This document shows positions 34,083 through 43,645 of a DNA stretch of 64,000 bases, one piece after another. Position 1 is the first letter of the stretch. Each line of letters begins with the position of its first letter. The stretch is taken from NCBI GenBank assembly GCA_964599915.1, contig CAZRHR010000003.1, forward strand, positions 1-64,000, written 5' to 3'. The notes under the pieces were generated by a model that saw only the letters and a program-made list of their open reading frames with translations, made no database searches and was not told the origin of the DNA. Position numbers and translations under genes: made by a program. The DNA is from CAZRHR01 sp964599915. Lineage in GTDB: Bacteria > Bacteroidota > Bacteroidia > CAIKAF01.

Positions 34083-35267
34083 TTAACTATTTAGGGCAGA
34101 TTGAATCCGCATGATGGCTTGGGCAAATTGGGTTTCGGAGGTGGCATAGCTTAATCGAATGGCGTTTGGTGCTCCAAACGCACCTCCCGGAACCGTGGCC
34201 ACATGGGCTCTATTTAAAAAGTACATGCACAAATCGTCCGACGTTTCTACGTGAACCCCACCATAGGTTTTGCCAAGACAGGCAGACACTTCGGGGAAAA
34301 AGTAAAAGGCGCCAGGGGGTAAATCCACTTGAAAACCATTCACTTTTTTTAGTTGTTCATAGCCTTTGTTTCTCCGCTCCATAAACACATCACGCATGTA
34401 TTGGATGGCTTGTGGATGGGCTTCAAGAGCCGCAATGGCAGCGCGCTGGGTAATAGAACAGGTGGCGCTGGTGGTTTGTCCTTGGATTTTTATACAAGCC
34501 TGGATAATGGGCTCAGGACCTCCCAAATATCCCAAACGCCAGCCTGTCATGGCAAAGGATTTGGACAAGCCATTCACCGTAACCGTACGATGTTCCATAC
34601 CCGGTAAACTGGCCATACTCACATGCTTGCCTTCGAACAAAATATGCTCATAAATTTCATCTGACATCACTAAAACATCCGGATGGGATTGAAGAACTTC
34701 AGCCAAACTTTCCAATTCTTCCTTGGTATAGGCAGCGCCTGTGGGATTGCAAGGCGAGCTGAACCAAAACATTTTGGTCTTGGGCGTGATGGCAGCCGCC
34801 AATTGTTCGGCCGTGATTTTATACGCTTGTTCAAAACCAGCAAGCACCGGAACTGGCGTGGCCCCGGTCATGCGAATGATTTCGCGGTAACTTACCCAAA
34901 AGGGAGCGGCCACAACCACTTCGTCTCCGGGATCTAACACCGCCATCGCCAAGTTGGCAATACTTTGTTTTGCCCCGGTACTGGCAATAATTTGTGAACG
35001 GTTATAAATCAAACCATTATCTCGTTCAAATTTGGTGCGAATAGCGTCCAATAACGCTTCATATCCTTGTACTGGAGTATAATGCGAATAATTTTGGTCA
35101 ATGGCGACCTTTGCAGCCATTTTGATGAATTCGGGGGTATCAAAATCTGGCTCACCCAGGGAAAGATTGATGATTTGATGCCCTTGGGCAGCTAATTCTC
35201 TACTTTTTCTAGACATGGCCAAGGTTTCACTCTCAGCCATTTGGGTTACCAATTGGGAAATCTTCAT
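34083..35267 (-). CDS. PLP-dependent aminotransferase, class I (aspartate aminotransferase-like)
   Basis: 394 residues. Fold type I motifs: INLSLGEPDFDTP, YTPVQGYEALLDAI, STGAKQSIANL, FWFSSPCNPTGAAY, VMSDEIYEHI, PLP-Lys in VNGLSKSFAMTGWRLGYL, and the substrate-carboxylate Arg in NAIRLSYATS. It matches the AspB type, which transfers amino groups between aspartate/2-oxoglutarate and similar pairs. Cytoplasmic homodimer is expected. It leads the minus-strand run aminotransferase-trkH-ubiE-porT-desaturase. Exact substrate not decided by sequence. Confidence 0.92.
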   Translation of the reverse strand: MKISQLVTQMAESETLAMSRKSRELAAQGHQIINLSLGEPDFDTPEFIKMAAKVAIDQNYSHYTPVQGYEALLDAIRTKFERDNGLIYNRSQIIASTGAKQSIANLAMAVLDPGDEVVVAAPFWVSYREIIRMTGATPVPVLAGFEQAYKITAEQLAAAITPKTKMFWFSSPCNPTGAAYTKEELESLAEVLQSHPDVLVMSDEIYEHILFEGKHVSMASLPGMEHRTVTVNGLSKSFAMTGWRLGYLGGPEPIIQACIKIQGQTTSATCSITQRAAIAALEAHPQAIQYMRDVFMERRNKGYEQLKKVNGFQVDLPPGAFYFFPEVSACLGKTYGGVHVETSDDLCMYFLNRAHVATVPGGAFGAPNAIRLSYATSETQFAQAIMRIQSALNS

Positions 35268-35373
35268 GAAATTTACATTCGTTAGGCAATACTAAGTAAA
35301 ATTCCATCGTTATCGGAAGGTTTTCCTGCTAATTTTGCTTCCAACTTATTAGAATTTCTGTAAAGTTACCGCT

Positions 35374-35904
35374 ATGGATGCTTCGCTCGTTTTTTTAGAA
35401 ATACTAAGGTATGCTGCACCTTCTATATTGGTGTTCATTCTGGTGTTCCTCATTCTAAAACAATTCTTTGAATTTCAATTGAGGAAGCAATCCATGGATA
35501 TACGTAGACTCAACCAACAAGCCATAACTCCCATGCGCCTGCAAGCCTATGAAAGGGTTATTTTGCTCATGGAACGCATCAATCCTTCCCAACTGGTCAT
35601 GCGAATGAAACAGCCCAACCTGTCGAAAAAAGATTTTCATGCCTTGCTGATTCAACAAATCAGACAAGAATACGAACATAACCTTACCCAACAGATTTAC
35701 ATGACTAAAGGGGCTTGGGAAGCGGTGAAAAAGGCCAAGGAAGAATCTATTAAATTGGTCAATGTAGCCGCCACCCGTGTGCCTGAAGATGCAGCAGGTG
35801 TGGAATTGGGAAAAGCGGTGTTGGAAATGGTGATGGACATCGAAAAATTGCCTACCCAGGCTGCCATTGATATTTTAAAACAAGAAGTGCGCACCCTCTA
35901 CTAA
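35374..35904 (+). CDS. Conserved hypothetical protein with single N-terminal membrane helix
   Basis: 176 residues. A membrane helix APSILVFILVFLILKQFF (about 15-32) is followed by a basic helical region (EFQLRKQSMDIRRLNQQ) and a soluble domain: ITPMRLQAYERVILLMERINPSQLVMRM, DFHALLIQQIRQEYEHNLTQQIYMT, AWEAVKKAKEESIKLVN. I recall similar conserved proteins in Bacteroidota, without known function. Likely anchored in the inner membrane with a cytoplasmic helical domain. It is divergent from the aminotransferase and precedes the peroxidase by 60 bases. Confidence 0.75.
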   Translation: MDASLVFLEILRYAAPSILVFILVFLILKQFFEFQLRKQSMDIRRLNQQAITPMRLQAYERVILLMERINPSQLVMRMKQPNLSKKDFHALLIQQIRQEYEHNLTQQIYMTKGAWEAVKKAKEESIKLVNVAATRVPEDAAGVELGKAVLEMVMDIEKLPTQAAIDILKQEVRTLY

Positions 35905-35964
35905 ATTTTTGTAACTTCCCTATCGTGTTCAGGTAAACCAAGCCATTTTTAAAGAAAAAATCGA

Positions 35965-37026
35965 ATGAAAGCAAAGGGGAATCGGTATCGTTTTAGTCTT
36001 CTTGCGATTTCCTTTGTTTTAGCGTTATGGAGCTGCCAAACCGAAGAGGTTTTGCCGGAACCCACCCCTTACACCTTTGATGTACCGGCTTATTTTGGTT
36101 CGGTTCCTCAGCCTTCGCAAAATAAAGCCACCATAGAAGGAGTGGCTTTGGGGAAAAAATTATTCTTCGACCCCATTTTATCCCGAAACAATACCATTTC
36201 CTGTAGCAGCTGTCACCATCCTGAAAAGGCTTTTACCGATGGTTTGCCCAAATCTGTCGGAATAGACGGACGTTTAGGACGACGCAATGCCATGGCATTG
36301 GTGAATTTGGCATGGGCCAATCGCTTTTTCTGGGATGGCCGAACCTTTTCTCTTGAGGCCCAAGTCTTGTTACCTGTGCCAGACCATTTGGAAATGGATT
36401 TGTCTTGGGAAGAGGCCGAAGCCCGTTTAAATGCCCATCCGGAGTATCCCGACCTGTTTCGGCGCGCTTTTATGCTCTCTTCGGAAGAACCTATTTTAGC
36501 CGCTCATGTGGCCAAAGCCATCAGCCAATTTATGCGCACGCTGATTTCCTCAGACAGCAAGTTCGATAAGTTCATGCGTGGCGAAACGGTCCTATCTCCG
36601 GCGGAGTTGCGTGGCTTCGACTTATTTCGAACCGAACGAGCCGATTGTTTTCATTGTCATGGGCACGATGGGTTTGTGCAGTTTACCAACAATTCCATCC
36701 AAAACAATGGGTTGGACCCTCAGGGTGCTTGGTTGGATTCAGGGTTGTTTTTACATACGGGCTTGTCTTTTAACATCGGGATGTTTAAGACGCCGACGCT
36801 ACGCAACATAGCCGTTACGGCGCCTTACATGCACGATGGAAGGTTTGCGACCTTGGAAGAAGTTATTGAGCATTATGATTCAGGTGGTCATCCTTCTCAA
36901 ACCATTGATCCACTCATGAAATTTGTGGGTGTAGGTTTACAGTTATCGGCGCAGGAAAAATCCGACTTGGTAGCCTTTTTACACACCTTGACGGATGAGG
37001 CGTTTTTGGCGCGGCATGCGGAGTAG
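35965..37026 (+). CDS. Di-haem cytochrome c peroxidase family lipoprotein
   Basis: 353 residues. Signal peptide ends at a lipobox-like ALWSC24. Two haem c sites, C80-S-S-C83-H84 and C228-F-H-C231-H232, sit in the two halves of the CCP/MauG fold; ALGKKLFFDPILSRNNTISCSS, LGRRNAMALVNLAW and FKTPTLRNIAVTAPYMHDGR are family marks. Bacterial CCPs reduce H2O2 to water in the periplasm with electrons from c-type cytochromes; MauG relatives do other oxidations. A lipid anchor would hold it at a membrane. Confidence 0.93.
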   Translation: MKAKGNRYRFSLLAISFVLALWSCQTEEVLPEPTPYTFDVPAYFGSVPQPSQNKATIEGVALGKKLFFDPILSRNNTISCSSCHHPEKAFTDGLPKSVGIDGRLGRRNAMALVNLAWANRFFWDGRTFSLEAQVLLPVPDHLEMDLSWEEAEARLNAHPEYPDLFRRAFMLSSEEPILAAHVAKAISQFMRTLISSDSKFDKFMRGETVLSPAELRGFDLFRTERADCFHCHGHDGFVQFTNNSIQNNGLDPQGAWLDSGLFLHTGLSFNIGMFKTPTLRNIAVTAPYMHDGRFATLEEVIEHYDSGGHPSQTIDPLMKFVGVGLQLSAQEKSDLVAFLHTLTDEAFLARHAE

Positions 37027-37071
37027 GTAAGGGGGCACATTCCCCAAACCATCATTTTCATTTTTTTAAAA

Positions 37072-37428
37072 AGGGCAGACCCATAAGCCGGGTTTTGTTC
37101 TATCCTGTCATTCATCTAGGCGAAGCATCACTGCTACGCTCCATCGACCTACCCGTTTGGTGTGTCTTTCGACACGTCTCAGGCCAAGTCCAAACCTATT
37201 TGGTCTTTCAGCCCGCAGAGTTTACCCAGAGCCTGGTTACCCAGACAACGCGTGAGCTCTTACCTCACGTTTTCACCTTTTCCGGCCAGGTTGCCCATGG
37301 CAGGTAGTTTATTTTCTGTGGCCCTTTTCGTATTTCGCTTGCGCAAAACCCCAGGAGTTACCTGGTGCGGTGCCTTATGCTGCCCGGACTTTCCTCCGGC
37401 TTTCGCCAGCGACAGGTCGGTCTGCCCG
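37072..37428 (-). ncRNA. rnpB: RNase P RNA, bacterial type A-like
   Basis: About 357 nucleotides. The ends pair as P1, GGGCAGACC (5', 37427-37419) with GGTCTGCCC (3', 37081-37073). The conserved 5' core GAGGAAAGTCCGGGC is at 37397-37383 and the 3' core with CCCGGCTTA near 37090. A T-rich stretch follows the 3' end. The RNA is the catalytic part of RNase P, which matures tRNA 5' ends. It lies 36 bases after the flippase stop on the same strand; no perfect promoter is seen, only TATATTTA in place. Confidence 0.95.
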
Positions 37429-37463
37429 CTGTAAATATACGGGCTATTTACCAAATACGACTT

Positions 37464-38723
37464 TTAGGACGCAAATACATACGAAAACACAAGCAAAAGA
37501 CTACCCAAGACCCAACTTTTCAACGGAATCAACTGGTCCAAGTCAATACCCTCTTTTCGTAACCACAAGGCCAATACGATTTTCTCCACAGAAAAGGCCA
37601 CCACTGTGCCCCAGGCTAATCCATGAATGCCTAAAAATGGAAATAAAGCCAAACTTACCGTCACATTTAAAAACGTGTCTATACCCGCAGCCCACAAGAT
37701 TTTTTTCCGTTGTCCCGTTCCTAAGAACCAGACTTGGGGCATCCATAACCTTGGAATGAGTAACAACAGAAAAATTTGAAAAATACCTGCAGCCTCTGTA
37801 AAATCCGCTGAAAACGCGGTACGAAATAAGAAAGGCGCCATCCACATCAGTCCCAGAGAAAGGATAAAAAGTGGCCACATGTATTTTTTTACCCGTTGAC
37901 GCACCGCCAAAAGGTCCTGTTTTACCCGAACAAAAGGCGCCATGGCTTCACTCAAAGCCGCCATGAGCATCACAGAAAGTGGCAATTCTTTGGCGCCATA
38001 TTGGAAAATGGCGAGTTGCTCCGGAACAAAACGCCGCACAATGCCAGCATCTATGTGGGGCGCATAGCCCGTAAGTATCCCAACCAACAAAAGGGGTAAA
38101 GTGCCTTTTTGCCAGGTCGGTTTTTCTTTCCATGGCTGCACGTAAGCAACAAGCAGAAGCCAACGGAAAAGTCCAAGAAACACAAATCCACGCACCATGG
38201 CTTCAGGATTTCCGGTATAGGCGCTGCCAATAAGGAAAATGGGAATCAAAGGCTGCAAAAAAAATACAGACAGCCATAGTAAGGACGATTTCTTTTCAAT
38301 CATCCACGCATATTCCAAAAGTAAACTCACAGGATAGGTAAGAAACCAAAGACAAATCCAAAAGGTGATTTGGCCGGATTCCTGCACGTGCCAAAAGGAG
38401 AAAATCCAGGCATGAAGGGCATAAAATAACAGGGCAACCATGCCCGCATACCCTGTCATCGTCCAAAAAATAGTCCGAAGGGTGGCTTTTCCCCGAAAAT
38501 TTTCCCCGGCCAAAGTTTGAAAACAGCCATTGACCCAAAAGGAAGAACCGGCCACCAGAATGAGCAAAAAAGTTTCAAATAAGGCGATGTAAGTTTTTGA
38601 AAAACCGAGTTTTGCCAAAGCCACACCGATGCTGAGCATCATGAGAAAACGCATAAAAATATAGGCCTGCCAAGCACCAAAGGCAGAACTGGAAAAGATT
38701 TGATGTATATTTTTTTTCAGCAA
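37464..38723 (-). CDS. Polysaccharide flippase-like membrane protein (MATE/MVF superfamily)
   Basis: 419 residues. The frame begins at TTG 38723 with an in-frame stop two codons upstream, so TTG (or the CTG after it) is the start; the next ATG is 23 codons in and would remove the first helix. Eleven or twelve hydrophobic helices with few charges (IFMRFLMMLSIGVALAKLGF, LRTIFWTMTGYAGMVALLFYAL, ITFWICLWFLTYPVSLLLEYAW and so on). The FLGIHGLAWGTVVAFSVEKIVLALWLRK end is typical of Wzx/MVF proteins. Such proteins flip lipid-linked sugars across the inner membrane. No glycosyltransferase genes are nearby, so the substrate is open. Confidence 0.72.
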   Translation of the reverse strand: MLKKNIHQIFSSSAFGAWQAYIFMRFLMMLSIGVALAKLGFSKTYIALFETFLLILVAGSSFWVNGCFQTLAGENFRGKATLRTIFWTMTGYAGMVALLFYALHAWIFSFWHVQESGQITFWICLWFLTYPVSLLLEYAWMIEKKSSLLWLSVFFLQPLIPIFLIGSAYTGNPEAMVRGFVFLGLFRWLLLVAYVQPWKEKPTWQKGTLPLLLVGILTGYAPHIDAGIVRRFVPEQLAIFQYGAKELPLSVMLMAALSEAMAPFVRVKQDLLAVRQRVKKYMWPLFILSLGLMWMAPFLFRTAFSADFTEAAGIFQIFLLLLIPRLWMPQVWFLGTGQRKKILWAAGIDTFLNVTVSLALFPFLGIHGLAWGTVVAFSVEKIVLALWLRKEGIDLDQLIPLKSWVLGSLLLVFSYVFAS

Positions 38724-38749
38724 GCCCTATATTTTTCGATTTCCCATCA

Positions 38750-38757
38750 TATATTTG
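38750..38757 (+). promoter_or_regulatory. Possible -7 element for tRNA-His
   Basis: TATATTTG, a match to TAnnTTTG, 14 bases before the tRNA. No TTTG is seen at -33, so only half the consensus is present. Confidence 0.35.
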
Positions 38758-38771
38758 CATCCACAAAATCT

Positions 38772-38849
<78 letters not shown>

Positions 38850-38852
38850 AAA

Positions 38853-38880
38853 AAAAGCTGCTTGCAAAGGCAGCTTTTCT
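38853..38880. terminator. Bidirectional terminator
   Basis: AAAGCTGC (38854-38861) / GCAGCTTT (38870-38877) with T-run to the right and A-run to the left; it can stop tRNA-His transcription and the six-gene operon arriving on the minus strand. Confidence 0.8.
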
Positions 38881-38883
38881 TGT

Positions 38884-39780
38884 TTATAGTCGGCCATATT
38901 GCACTTTTGAAACGACGCCTAAAGGTAAAATCCGACCGAAATCATCCTTTAAACCTAATTCTCCGCAAGAAATTTCAGGATCTCCGGGCATGGTTTCTTT
39001 TAAAAGATTATCCATGACCAAACTGGAAAAACCGAGGGAATAGGTATTAAGGATAAGCCATCCTCCTTTAGGTTGAATTAGTTGCCCGGTTAGCTCGAGC
39101 AGTTCCCGTAGCATTTTTTCCAATTTCCAGCTTTCGCCGGACGGCCCGTGGCCAAAGGCAGGCGGATCCATAATGATGCCTTCATAGGTTTTTCCACGTT
39201 TTACTTCACGTTGAATAAATTTCATGGCATCTTCCACGACCCAGCGAATGTCCGTTAAACCGGAACTTTCCATGTTCCTTTTAGACCAACTAACTACCTG
39301 CCGAATGGCATCGACATGGTACGTTTCCGCACCCGCAGCCCTGGCGGCTAAACTCGCAGCACCGGTGTAGGCAAACACATTTAAGCATTTCCCGCCTTGC
39401 AAAGGTCCCTGCATGAGCTGATAAATGGCATCCCAGTTGAGGTGTTGCTCCGGAAAAATTCCGACATGCTTAAATCCTGTCAGGGCCAATTGAAAAGTGA
39501 GGGTAGGACCATCCGGAAGGGTATAGTTGATATCCCACTGATCCGGCATGGATTTCAGTTTTATCCAGCGTCCTGAATGAGAGCCGGTGCCTTGAAACTT
39601 TACATGGGCCAACTTTTCCCAGGTGGCTCGATCCTGAGCAGGTTTCCAAATGGCTTGTGGTTCAGGACGGATGGTGATATATTCACCAAAACGTTCTAAT
39701 TTTTCGAAGTCTCCGCTGTCCAAAAGGGCATAATCTGCCCAACCTTTGGTTACGTGTACAGGTATGTTGTGCGTTGTCAT
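38884..39780 (-). CDS. Class I SAM-dependent methyltransferase, RlmI/RlmK-like
   Basis: 298 residues. Motif I LNVFAYTGAASLAARAAGA, acidic motif YHVDAIRQVVSWSKRNMESSGL, DAMKFIQRE and the catalytic-region IIMDPPAFGHGPSG are those of the RlmI-like rRNA m5C methyltransferases. It lacks an N-terminal PUA domain (RlmI of E. coli is about 396 residues), so it belongs to the shorter form common in Bacteroidota. Target rRNA or other RNA is unknown. It is the last gene of the operon starting with ffh, overlapping the thioesterase by four bases. Confidence 0.85.
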   Translation of the reverse strand: MTTHNIPVHVTKGWADYALLDSGDFEKLERFGEYITIRPEPQAIWKPAQDRATWEKLAHVKFQGTGSHSGRWIKLKSMPDQWDINYTLPDGPTLTFQLALTGFKHVGIFPEQHLNWDAIYQLMQGPLQGGKCLNVFAYTGAASLAARAAGAETYHVDAIRQVVSWSKRNMESSGLTDIRWVVEDAMKFIQREVKRGKTYEGIIMDPPAFGHGPSGESWKLEKMLRELLELTGQLIQPKGGWLILNTYSLGFSSLVMDNLLKETMPGDPEISCGELGLKDDFGRILPLGVVSKVQYGRL

Positions 39781-40211
39781 TTTTTGATTTGAAGAAGTGA
39801 AACCGTCAATTGGGCATTGGCCACGATGCGGTCTTGGGGGTCAAAGATAACAATGGCCCAAACCTGGGTACTCCCCCCAAGGTGAACGGGAGACGCTTTC
39901 CCTCGGACAGGACCTTCATTTTCTTTTACCCCACGAATATGTTGAATGTTGAGAGATAAGCCTACCGGGGCTTTTTCTTCCGGATTTACAGTAAGTAATG
40001 CGGCAATGGAACCAAGTGTTTCTGCCAGGGCGGCGGATGCACCTCCATGCAAACGACGCATGGGCTGCACTGTTCGATGATCGACCGGCATTTCGCCCCA
40101 TAAACTGTCGTCTGTGATGGACGTAATCCGAATATCCAAATGATCCACCATAGAATGCGTGGATCTGGATTGTATAAGTTCCGGTGTTATAGAGGGATTA
40201 AACCAAATCAT
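39777..40211 (-). CDS. PaaI family hotdog-fold thioesterase
   Basis: 144 residues. The hotdog active site is LHGGASAALAETLGSIAAL, with the HGG turn and the catalytic Glu, preceded by MPVDHRTVQPMRRLHGG; VGLSLNIQHIRGVKE and ASPVHLGGSTQVWAI follow. Such enzymes hydrolyse acyl-CoA; in the menaquinone pathway related proteins act on DHNA-CoA (MenI), which is possible here. Overlaps the WD40 gene by 14 bases at its start and the methyltransferase by 4 at its end. Confidence 0.9.
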   Translation of the reverse strand: MIWFNPSITPELIQSRSTHSMVDHLDIRITSITDDSLWGEMPVDHRTVQPMRRLHGGASAALAETLGSIAALLTVNPEEKAPVGLSLNIQHIRGVKENEGPVRGKASPVHLGGSTQVWAIVIFDPQDRIVANAQLTVSLLQIKK

Positions 40212-41133
40212 GTAATGTAGAGATGTAAGATGAAACGTGCCAAATGCCTATGGTTTTATCGTCTCCTGCGGTAAAAACCCTATGCCCATTCGAGGAACAA
40301 GCCATGGCATTAATGGAGTGCCGATGGCCTTGGTCAGCCTTACGGGACATTTTTCCCAGCGGCCTTAATGGCTTGGTATGCCATATTTTTACAGAAGCAT
40401 CGCGGCTTGCGCTCATCAGCCAAGGTTCGGAGGGATGAGATACCAACCTGTAAATGGCATAATGATGCGCGGGCAAGGCATGAATTTTTTCTCCGGATAG
40501 GCCATCTAACACATGTAAATGCCCGTCTCTTCCGGCAGTAATAACTTTAGTGCCCGTAGGATTCCACCATGCGGTGTGTAAAGGCAACTCACTGACCAAA
40601 ACTGTATTAGTGATTTCACCATGGATTGGATTCAGCCACACCAAATGACCGGAAAAGCAGGGCACCAGCAGCTGTTGATGTAAAGGATGAAGGACCAATT
40701 CACGAATTTTGCCAAAGGGTAGTGTCGTACGCCATTGGATTTCACCTTCGGGTAAAAGGATAGATTGAACCATTCCATCTACACCGGAGGTAAGAAGACA
40801 AGCAGAGGAAGGCAGGTAGGTGAGGGCAAAAATGCCACCGGAATGTAATTGCCAATGATACAGCACTTTTTTCTGGTCTATGTCCAGCAGGATGCAATGT
40901 CCATCGGCTTGTCCAATGGCCAGCCACCTTTTCTCAGGAATCCAACAAAGGGAGTACACCGTAGCGGTGGCTTGTGCAAGGGCTTCGGCTTCATTTTGCT
41001 CTATGTTCCATTTAGCTATCCAACGGTCTTCTCCAGCTGTAATAATGGTATCATCCTCAGGAAGATATACCATAGCATAAATGGGCCTTTGGTGTCCGGT
41101 GAGTCGCTTAAAAGGTAAAGCGGAGTTACTCAT
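40198..41133 (-). CDS. WD40 repeat protein
   Basis: 311 residues from ATG 41133; the frame extends upstream but overlaps the preceding gene too far. About seven WD40 blades: LTGHQRPIYAMVYLPEDDTI, AGEDRWIAKWNIE, VYSLCWIPEKRWLAIGQADG, GGIFALTYLPSSACLLTSGVDG, TAWWNPTGTKVITAGRDGHLHVL, SASRDASVKIWHT and HSINAMACSSNGHRVFTAGDDK. No signal peptide, so it should be a cytoplasmic scaffold. Its place in a tight operon with ffh and folD is of interest, but the partner is unknown. It overlaps the PD40 gene by eight bases. Confidence 0.88.
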   Translation of the reverse strand: MSNSALPFKRLTGHQRPIYAMVYLPEDDTIITAGEDRWIAKWNIEQNEAEALAQATATVYSLCWIPEKRWLAIGQADGHCILLDIDQKKVLYHWQLHSGGIFALTYLPSSACLLTSGVDGMVQSILLPEGEIQWRTTLPFGKIRELVLHPLHQQLLVPCFSGHLVWLNPIHGEITNTVLVSELPLHTAWWNPTGTKVITAGRDGHLHVLDGLSGEKIHALPAHHYAIYRLVSHPSEPWLMSASRDASVKIWHTKPLRPLGKMSRKADQGHRHSINAMACSSNGHRVFTAGDDKTIGIWHVSSYISTLHDLV

Positions 41134-42742
41134 GGATAAGAAGAAAAACTCGAATGGCGTAGGAGGTCTTTCCCGGGGTTTCCGGAACAAAGACTTGTTC
41201 AGTTAATGGTTTGAAACCGTTGGCGCGAATTTCTACCTCGTACGTAAGGTTTCCGGGGAGCGTGGATAAGAAGTTCCCGGATTCGCCGGATTCTACCTCT
41301 TGGACTACTTTTCCTGTAGTATCCTTTACCACGAGGGTTACACTCAAAGGTTCGGCGGTGGCTTGCGCCATCACTTTTCCTTTAAAAACAGATACAGTAG
41401 GGGTGGAGGCCTCTTGGTTGGTTCCAGCCACATCGGGATAAATGTAATCCCCAAGATCTACTTCAAAAATATCGAAGGAATAATCCATGGATTCAGGTCT
41501 GCGACTGGTCACGTATCCTGTATTTCCTTCTGTATTAACGTAAAAATAGGATTCATCGCCCACAGAATTAATGGGATAACCCATATTCACAGGCTTGGTC
41601 CATGCACCATTCACTAACCGTGAAAAATAAATGTCATATCCACCCATTCCACCGGGGCGATTGGAACTGAAATACAGCGTTTTACCATCCGGATGTAAGT
41701 AGGCAGAATTTTCATCAAAAGGTGAATTCACAATGGCGCCTAATGGTCTAGCCTCCTCAAATCCGAATTTTCCTTTCCGGGTGGCAGTCCATAAATCACC
41801 CTGTCCTAAAGTGCCTTTCACCGGCTTTTCACTAATGTAAATCACCGATTTCCCATCTGCGGCAAGACTTAAGGACGATTCAAAATATGAGGAGTTTAAA
41901 TCTCCATCCAAGGGAACAGGCGTGCGGAAAACACCATTCTTTTTTGCTCTGGAGTAGTAGATGTCGCCGCCACCGGTTTTACTGGAAAACAGAAAAATGA
42001 TGTTTCCGTCAGGAGAAACAGAAAGTGCAGCGTCATGGCCGGTGGTATTAATTTCTCCGGGCAAGGGAAATGGTTCTTCCCACACGCCGGTAGCAGAATC
42101 TTTGGCCATCCACCAAATGTCTTGAAAGGCAATGCCCAAATGAGGATCCGTGCCCGAACCTTTATTTTCTGGCCGGGCGGTAGTAAACACCATCACTTGG
42201 CCGTCCGCGCTGAGGCAAGCGGTATTTTCCATGTGTTCCGTGTTGATGCTGGTCATTGGCGTCAAACGGGCCCTGGTGGGTTGCTCCATTTGTAAACGAG
42301 CGGTTTCCACCTCTCGCAAATACTGGTTGACCTCATGGTTTTGGAGCGCTTTACCTTTTAGCCGACTTTTGAATTTCTGATACCATTGGCTGGCTTGTGG
42401 TAACATTCCATTGCGATGGTATGCCATGCCCAGAAGCAGTGGAAGGTCAGCATGGGCGGTAGAATCTTGTTTCCAGGCTTCTTCTAGCAAAGGTAAAACT
42501 TCTGTGTAACGATGAAGTGAAAGACCTGCGCGAGCTTGTAAAACCTTCAATTGGGCTTGTCCCGGATTATCCCGGACCAACCCCATGTATTGGACGTAGG
42601 CTTCAGGATAATACTCAAGTCGATAATTATCGTTGGCGGTAGAAAGCCTGAGTCGATCCGCAGGACTTAGGCCTTTTTGTGCGTTGGCAATGAGGCATAA
42701 GGCACTGAAGGTTAATGTTATGATTCGATTTATTTGAGTCAT
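41126..42742 (-). CDS. Exported TPR + PD40 propeller protein with C-terminal carboxypeptidase-regulatory-like domain
   Basis: 538 residues. Signal peptide MTQINRIITLTFSALCLIANA. Residues 25-140 have TPR-like helices (YYPEAYVQYMGLVRDNP, YTEVLPLLEEAWKQD, GMLPQASQWYQKF). From 165 to 430 is a PD40/WD40-like propeller, e.g. ENTACLSADGQVMVFTTARP, SVSPDGNIIFLFSSKTGGGDIYYS, YLHPDGKTLYFSSNRPGGMGGYDIYFS. The last 95 residues (VSVFKGKVMAQATAEPLSVTLVV to YAIRVFLLIHE) look like a regulatory-like Ig domain. The layout is that of the PorE/OmpA family of Bacteroidota but the OmpA domain is missing. Envelope function is assumed. Four bases after folD. Confidence 0.82.
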   Translation of the reverse strand: MTQINRIITLTFSALCLIANAQKGLSPADRLRLSTANDNYRLEYYPEAYVQYMGLVRDNPGQAQLKVLQARAGLSLHRYTEVLPLLEEAWKQDSTAHADLPLLLGMAYHRNGMLPQASQWYQKFKSRLKGKALQNHEVNQYLREVETARLQMEQPTRARLTPMTSINTEHMENTACLSADGQVMVFTTARPENKGSGTDPHLGIAFQDIWWMAKDSATGVWEEPFPLPGEINTTGHDAALSVSPDGNIIFLFSSKTGGGDIYYSRAKKNGVFRTPVPLDGDLNSSYFESSLSLAADGKSVIYISEKPVKGTLGQGDLWTATRKGKFGFEEARPLGAIVNSPFDENSAYLHPDGKTLYFSSNRPGGMGGYDIYFSRLVNGAWTKPVNMGYPINSVGDESYFYVNTEGNTGYVTSRRPESMDYSFDIFEVDLGDYIYPDVAGTNQEASTPTVSVFKGKVMAQATAEPLSVTLVVKDTTGKVVQEVESGESGNFLSTLPGNLTYEVEIRANGFKPLTEQVFVPETPGKTSYAIRVFLLIHE

Positions 42743-42745
42743 AAG

Positions 42746-43633
42746 TTAAGGATAAATAGTATGGGCGTACGCCTCAAATGTATTCCAAAGTAATCCAACC
42801 CTAGTCATGGGGCCGACGCCACCGGGGACAGGGGTTAAAAAAGATGCTTTTTCAGCCACTTCATCCGCTACCACATCACCCACAAGCCTCCAACCGCGAG
42901 GCGAGGATGGATCTTCAATTCTGGTGGTACCAACATCTACTACCACTGCGCCTTCTTTCACCATGGTGGCATTGACCATGCCAGGGCGGCCTGTGGCTAC
43001 AATAAGTATATCTGCCTGAACCGCTAGGTCGGCTAAATTTTTAGTACGGCTATGGGCCATGGTTACCGTTGCATTTCCATGGGCAGAAGCGCGAGATAAA
43101 AGAATAGAAAGTGGCGTTCCAACGATATGACTTCTACCAATAACCACGCAATGCTTACCATCCAAAGTGATTTGATAGGCTTGTAAAAGTTTTGAAACGC
43201 CCCAAGGTGTAGCCGCCACAAAACAAGGTAAGCCTGCCATGAGCCGGCCAGCATTCTCGGGATGAAATCCATCTACATCCTTGGAGGGATGTATGGCCAG
43301 TAAAATGGAAGCTTCTTCTATGTGAGCGGGTAAGGGAAGCTGGACAATAAATCCATCGACATCTGGCCGTTGATTTAGGTCGTGAATGACAGAAAGAAGT
43401 TCCTCTTGGGAAATGGAGGCCGGAAAGCGAAGTAGGGTAGAGGTGTAACCAATTTCCTGACAGTCTTTTACTTTGAACTGCACATAACTTTCACTGGCGC
43501 CATTATCTCCAACAAGGACCGCCACCAGATGAGGCGCCCTTTGACCCTGTGCCAACCGCATGCGCACCCTTTCCGCCAATTCCGATTTGACTTGCTGGGC
43601 AATTTTTAGTCCATCTAAACGCTGTGCGGCCAT
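42746..43633 (-). CDS. folD: Bifunctional methylenetetrahydrofolate dehydrogenase/cyclohydrolase
   Basis: 295 residues. SYVQFKVKDCQEIGY has the catalytic Tyr and Lys, DGFIVQLPLPAHI and PSKDVDGFHPENAG are family signatures, and VVIGRSHIVGTPLSILL begins the NADP-binding part, ending TPVPGGVGPMTRVGLL. FolD interconverts methylene-, methenyl- and formyl-tetrahydrofolate in the cytoplasm. Directly downstream of ffh with 12 bases between, as is usual in Bacteroidota. Confidence 0.97.
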   Translation of the reverse strand: MAAQRLDGLKIAQQVKSELAERVRMRLAQGQRAPHLVAVLVGDNGASESYVQFKVKDCQEIGYTSTLLRFPASISQEELLSVIHDLNQRPDVDGFIVQLPLPAHIEEASILLAIHPSKDVDGFHPENAGRLMAGLPCFVAATPWGVSKLLQAYQITLDGKHCVVIGRSHIVGTPLSILLSRASAHGNATVTMAHSRTKNLADLAVQADILIVATGRPGMVNATMVKEGAVVVDVGTTRIEDPSSPRGWRLVGDVVADEVAEKASFLTPVPGGVGPMTRVGLLWNTFEAYAHTIYP

Positions 43634-43645
43634 GAAAAATAGGTG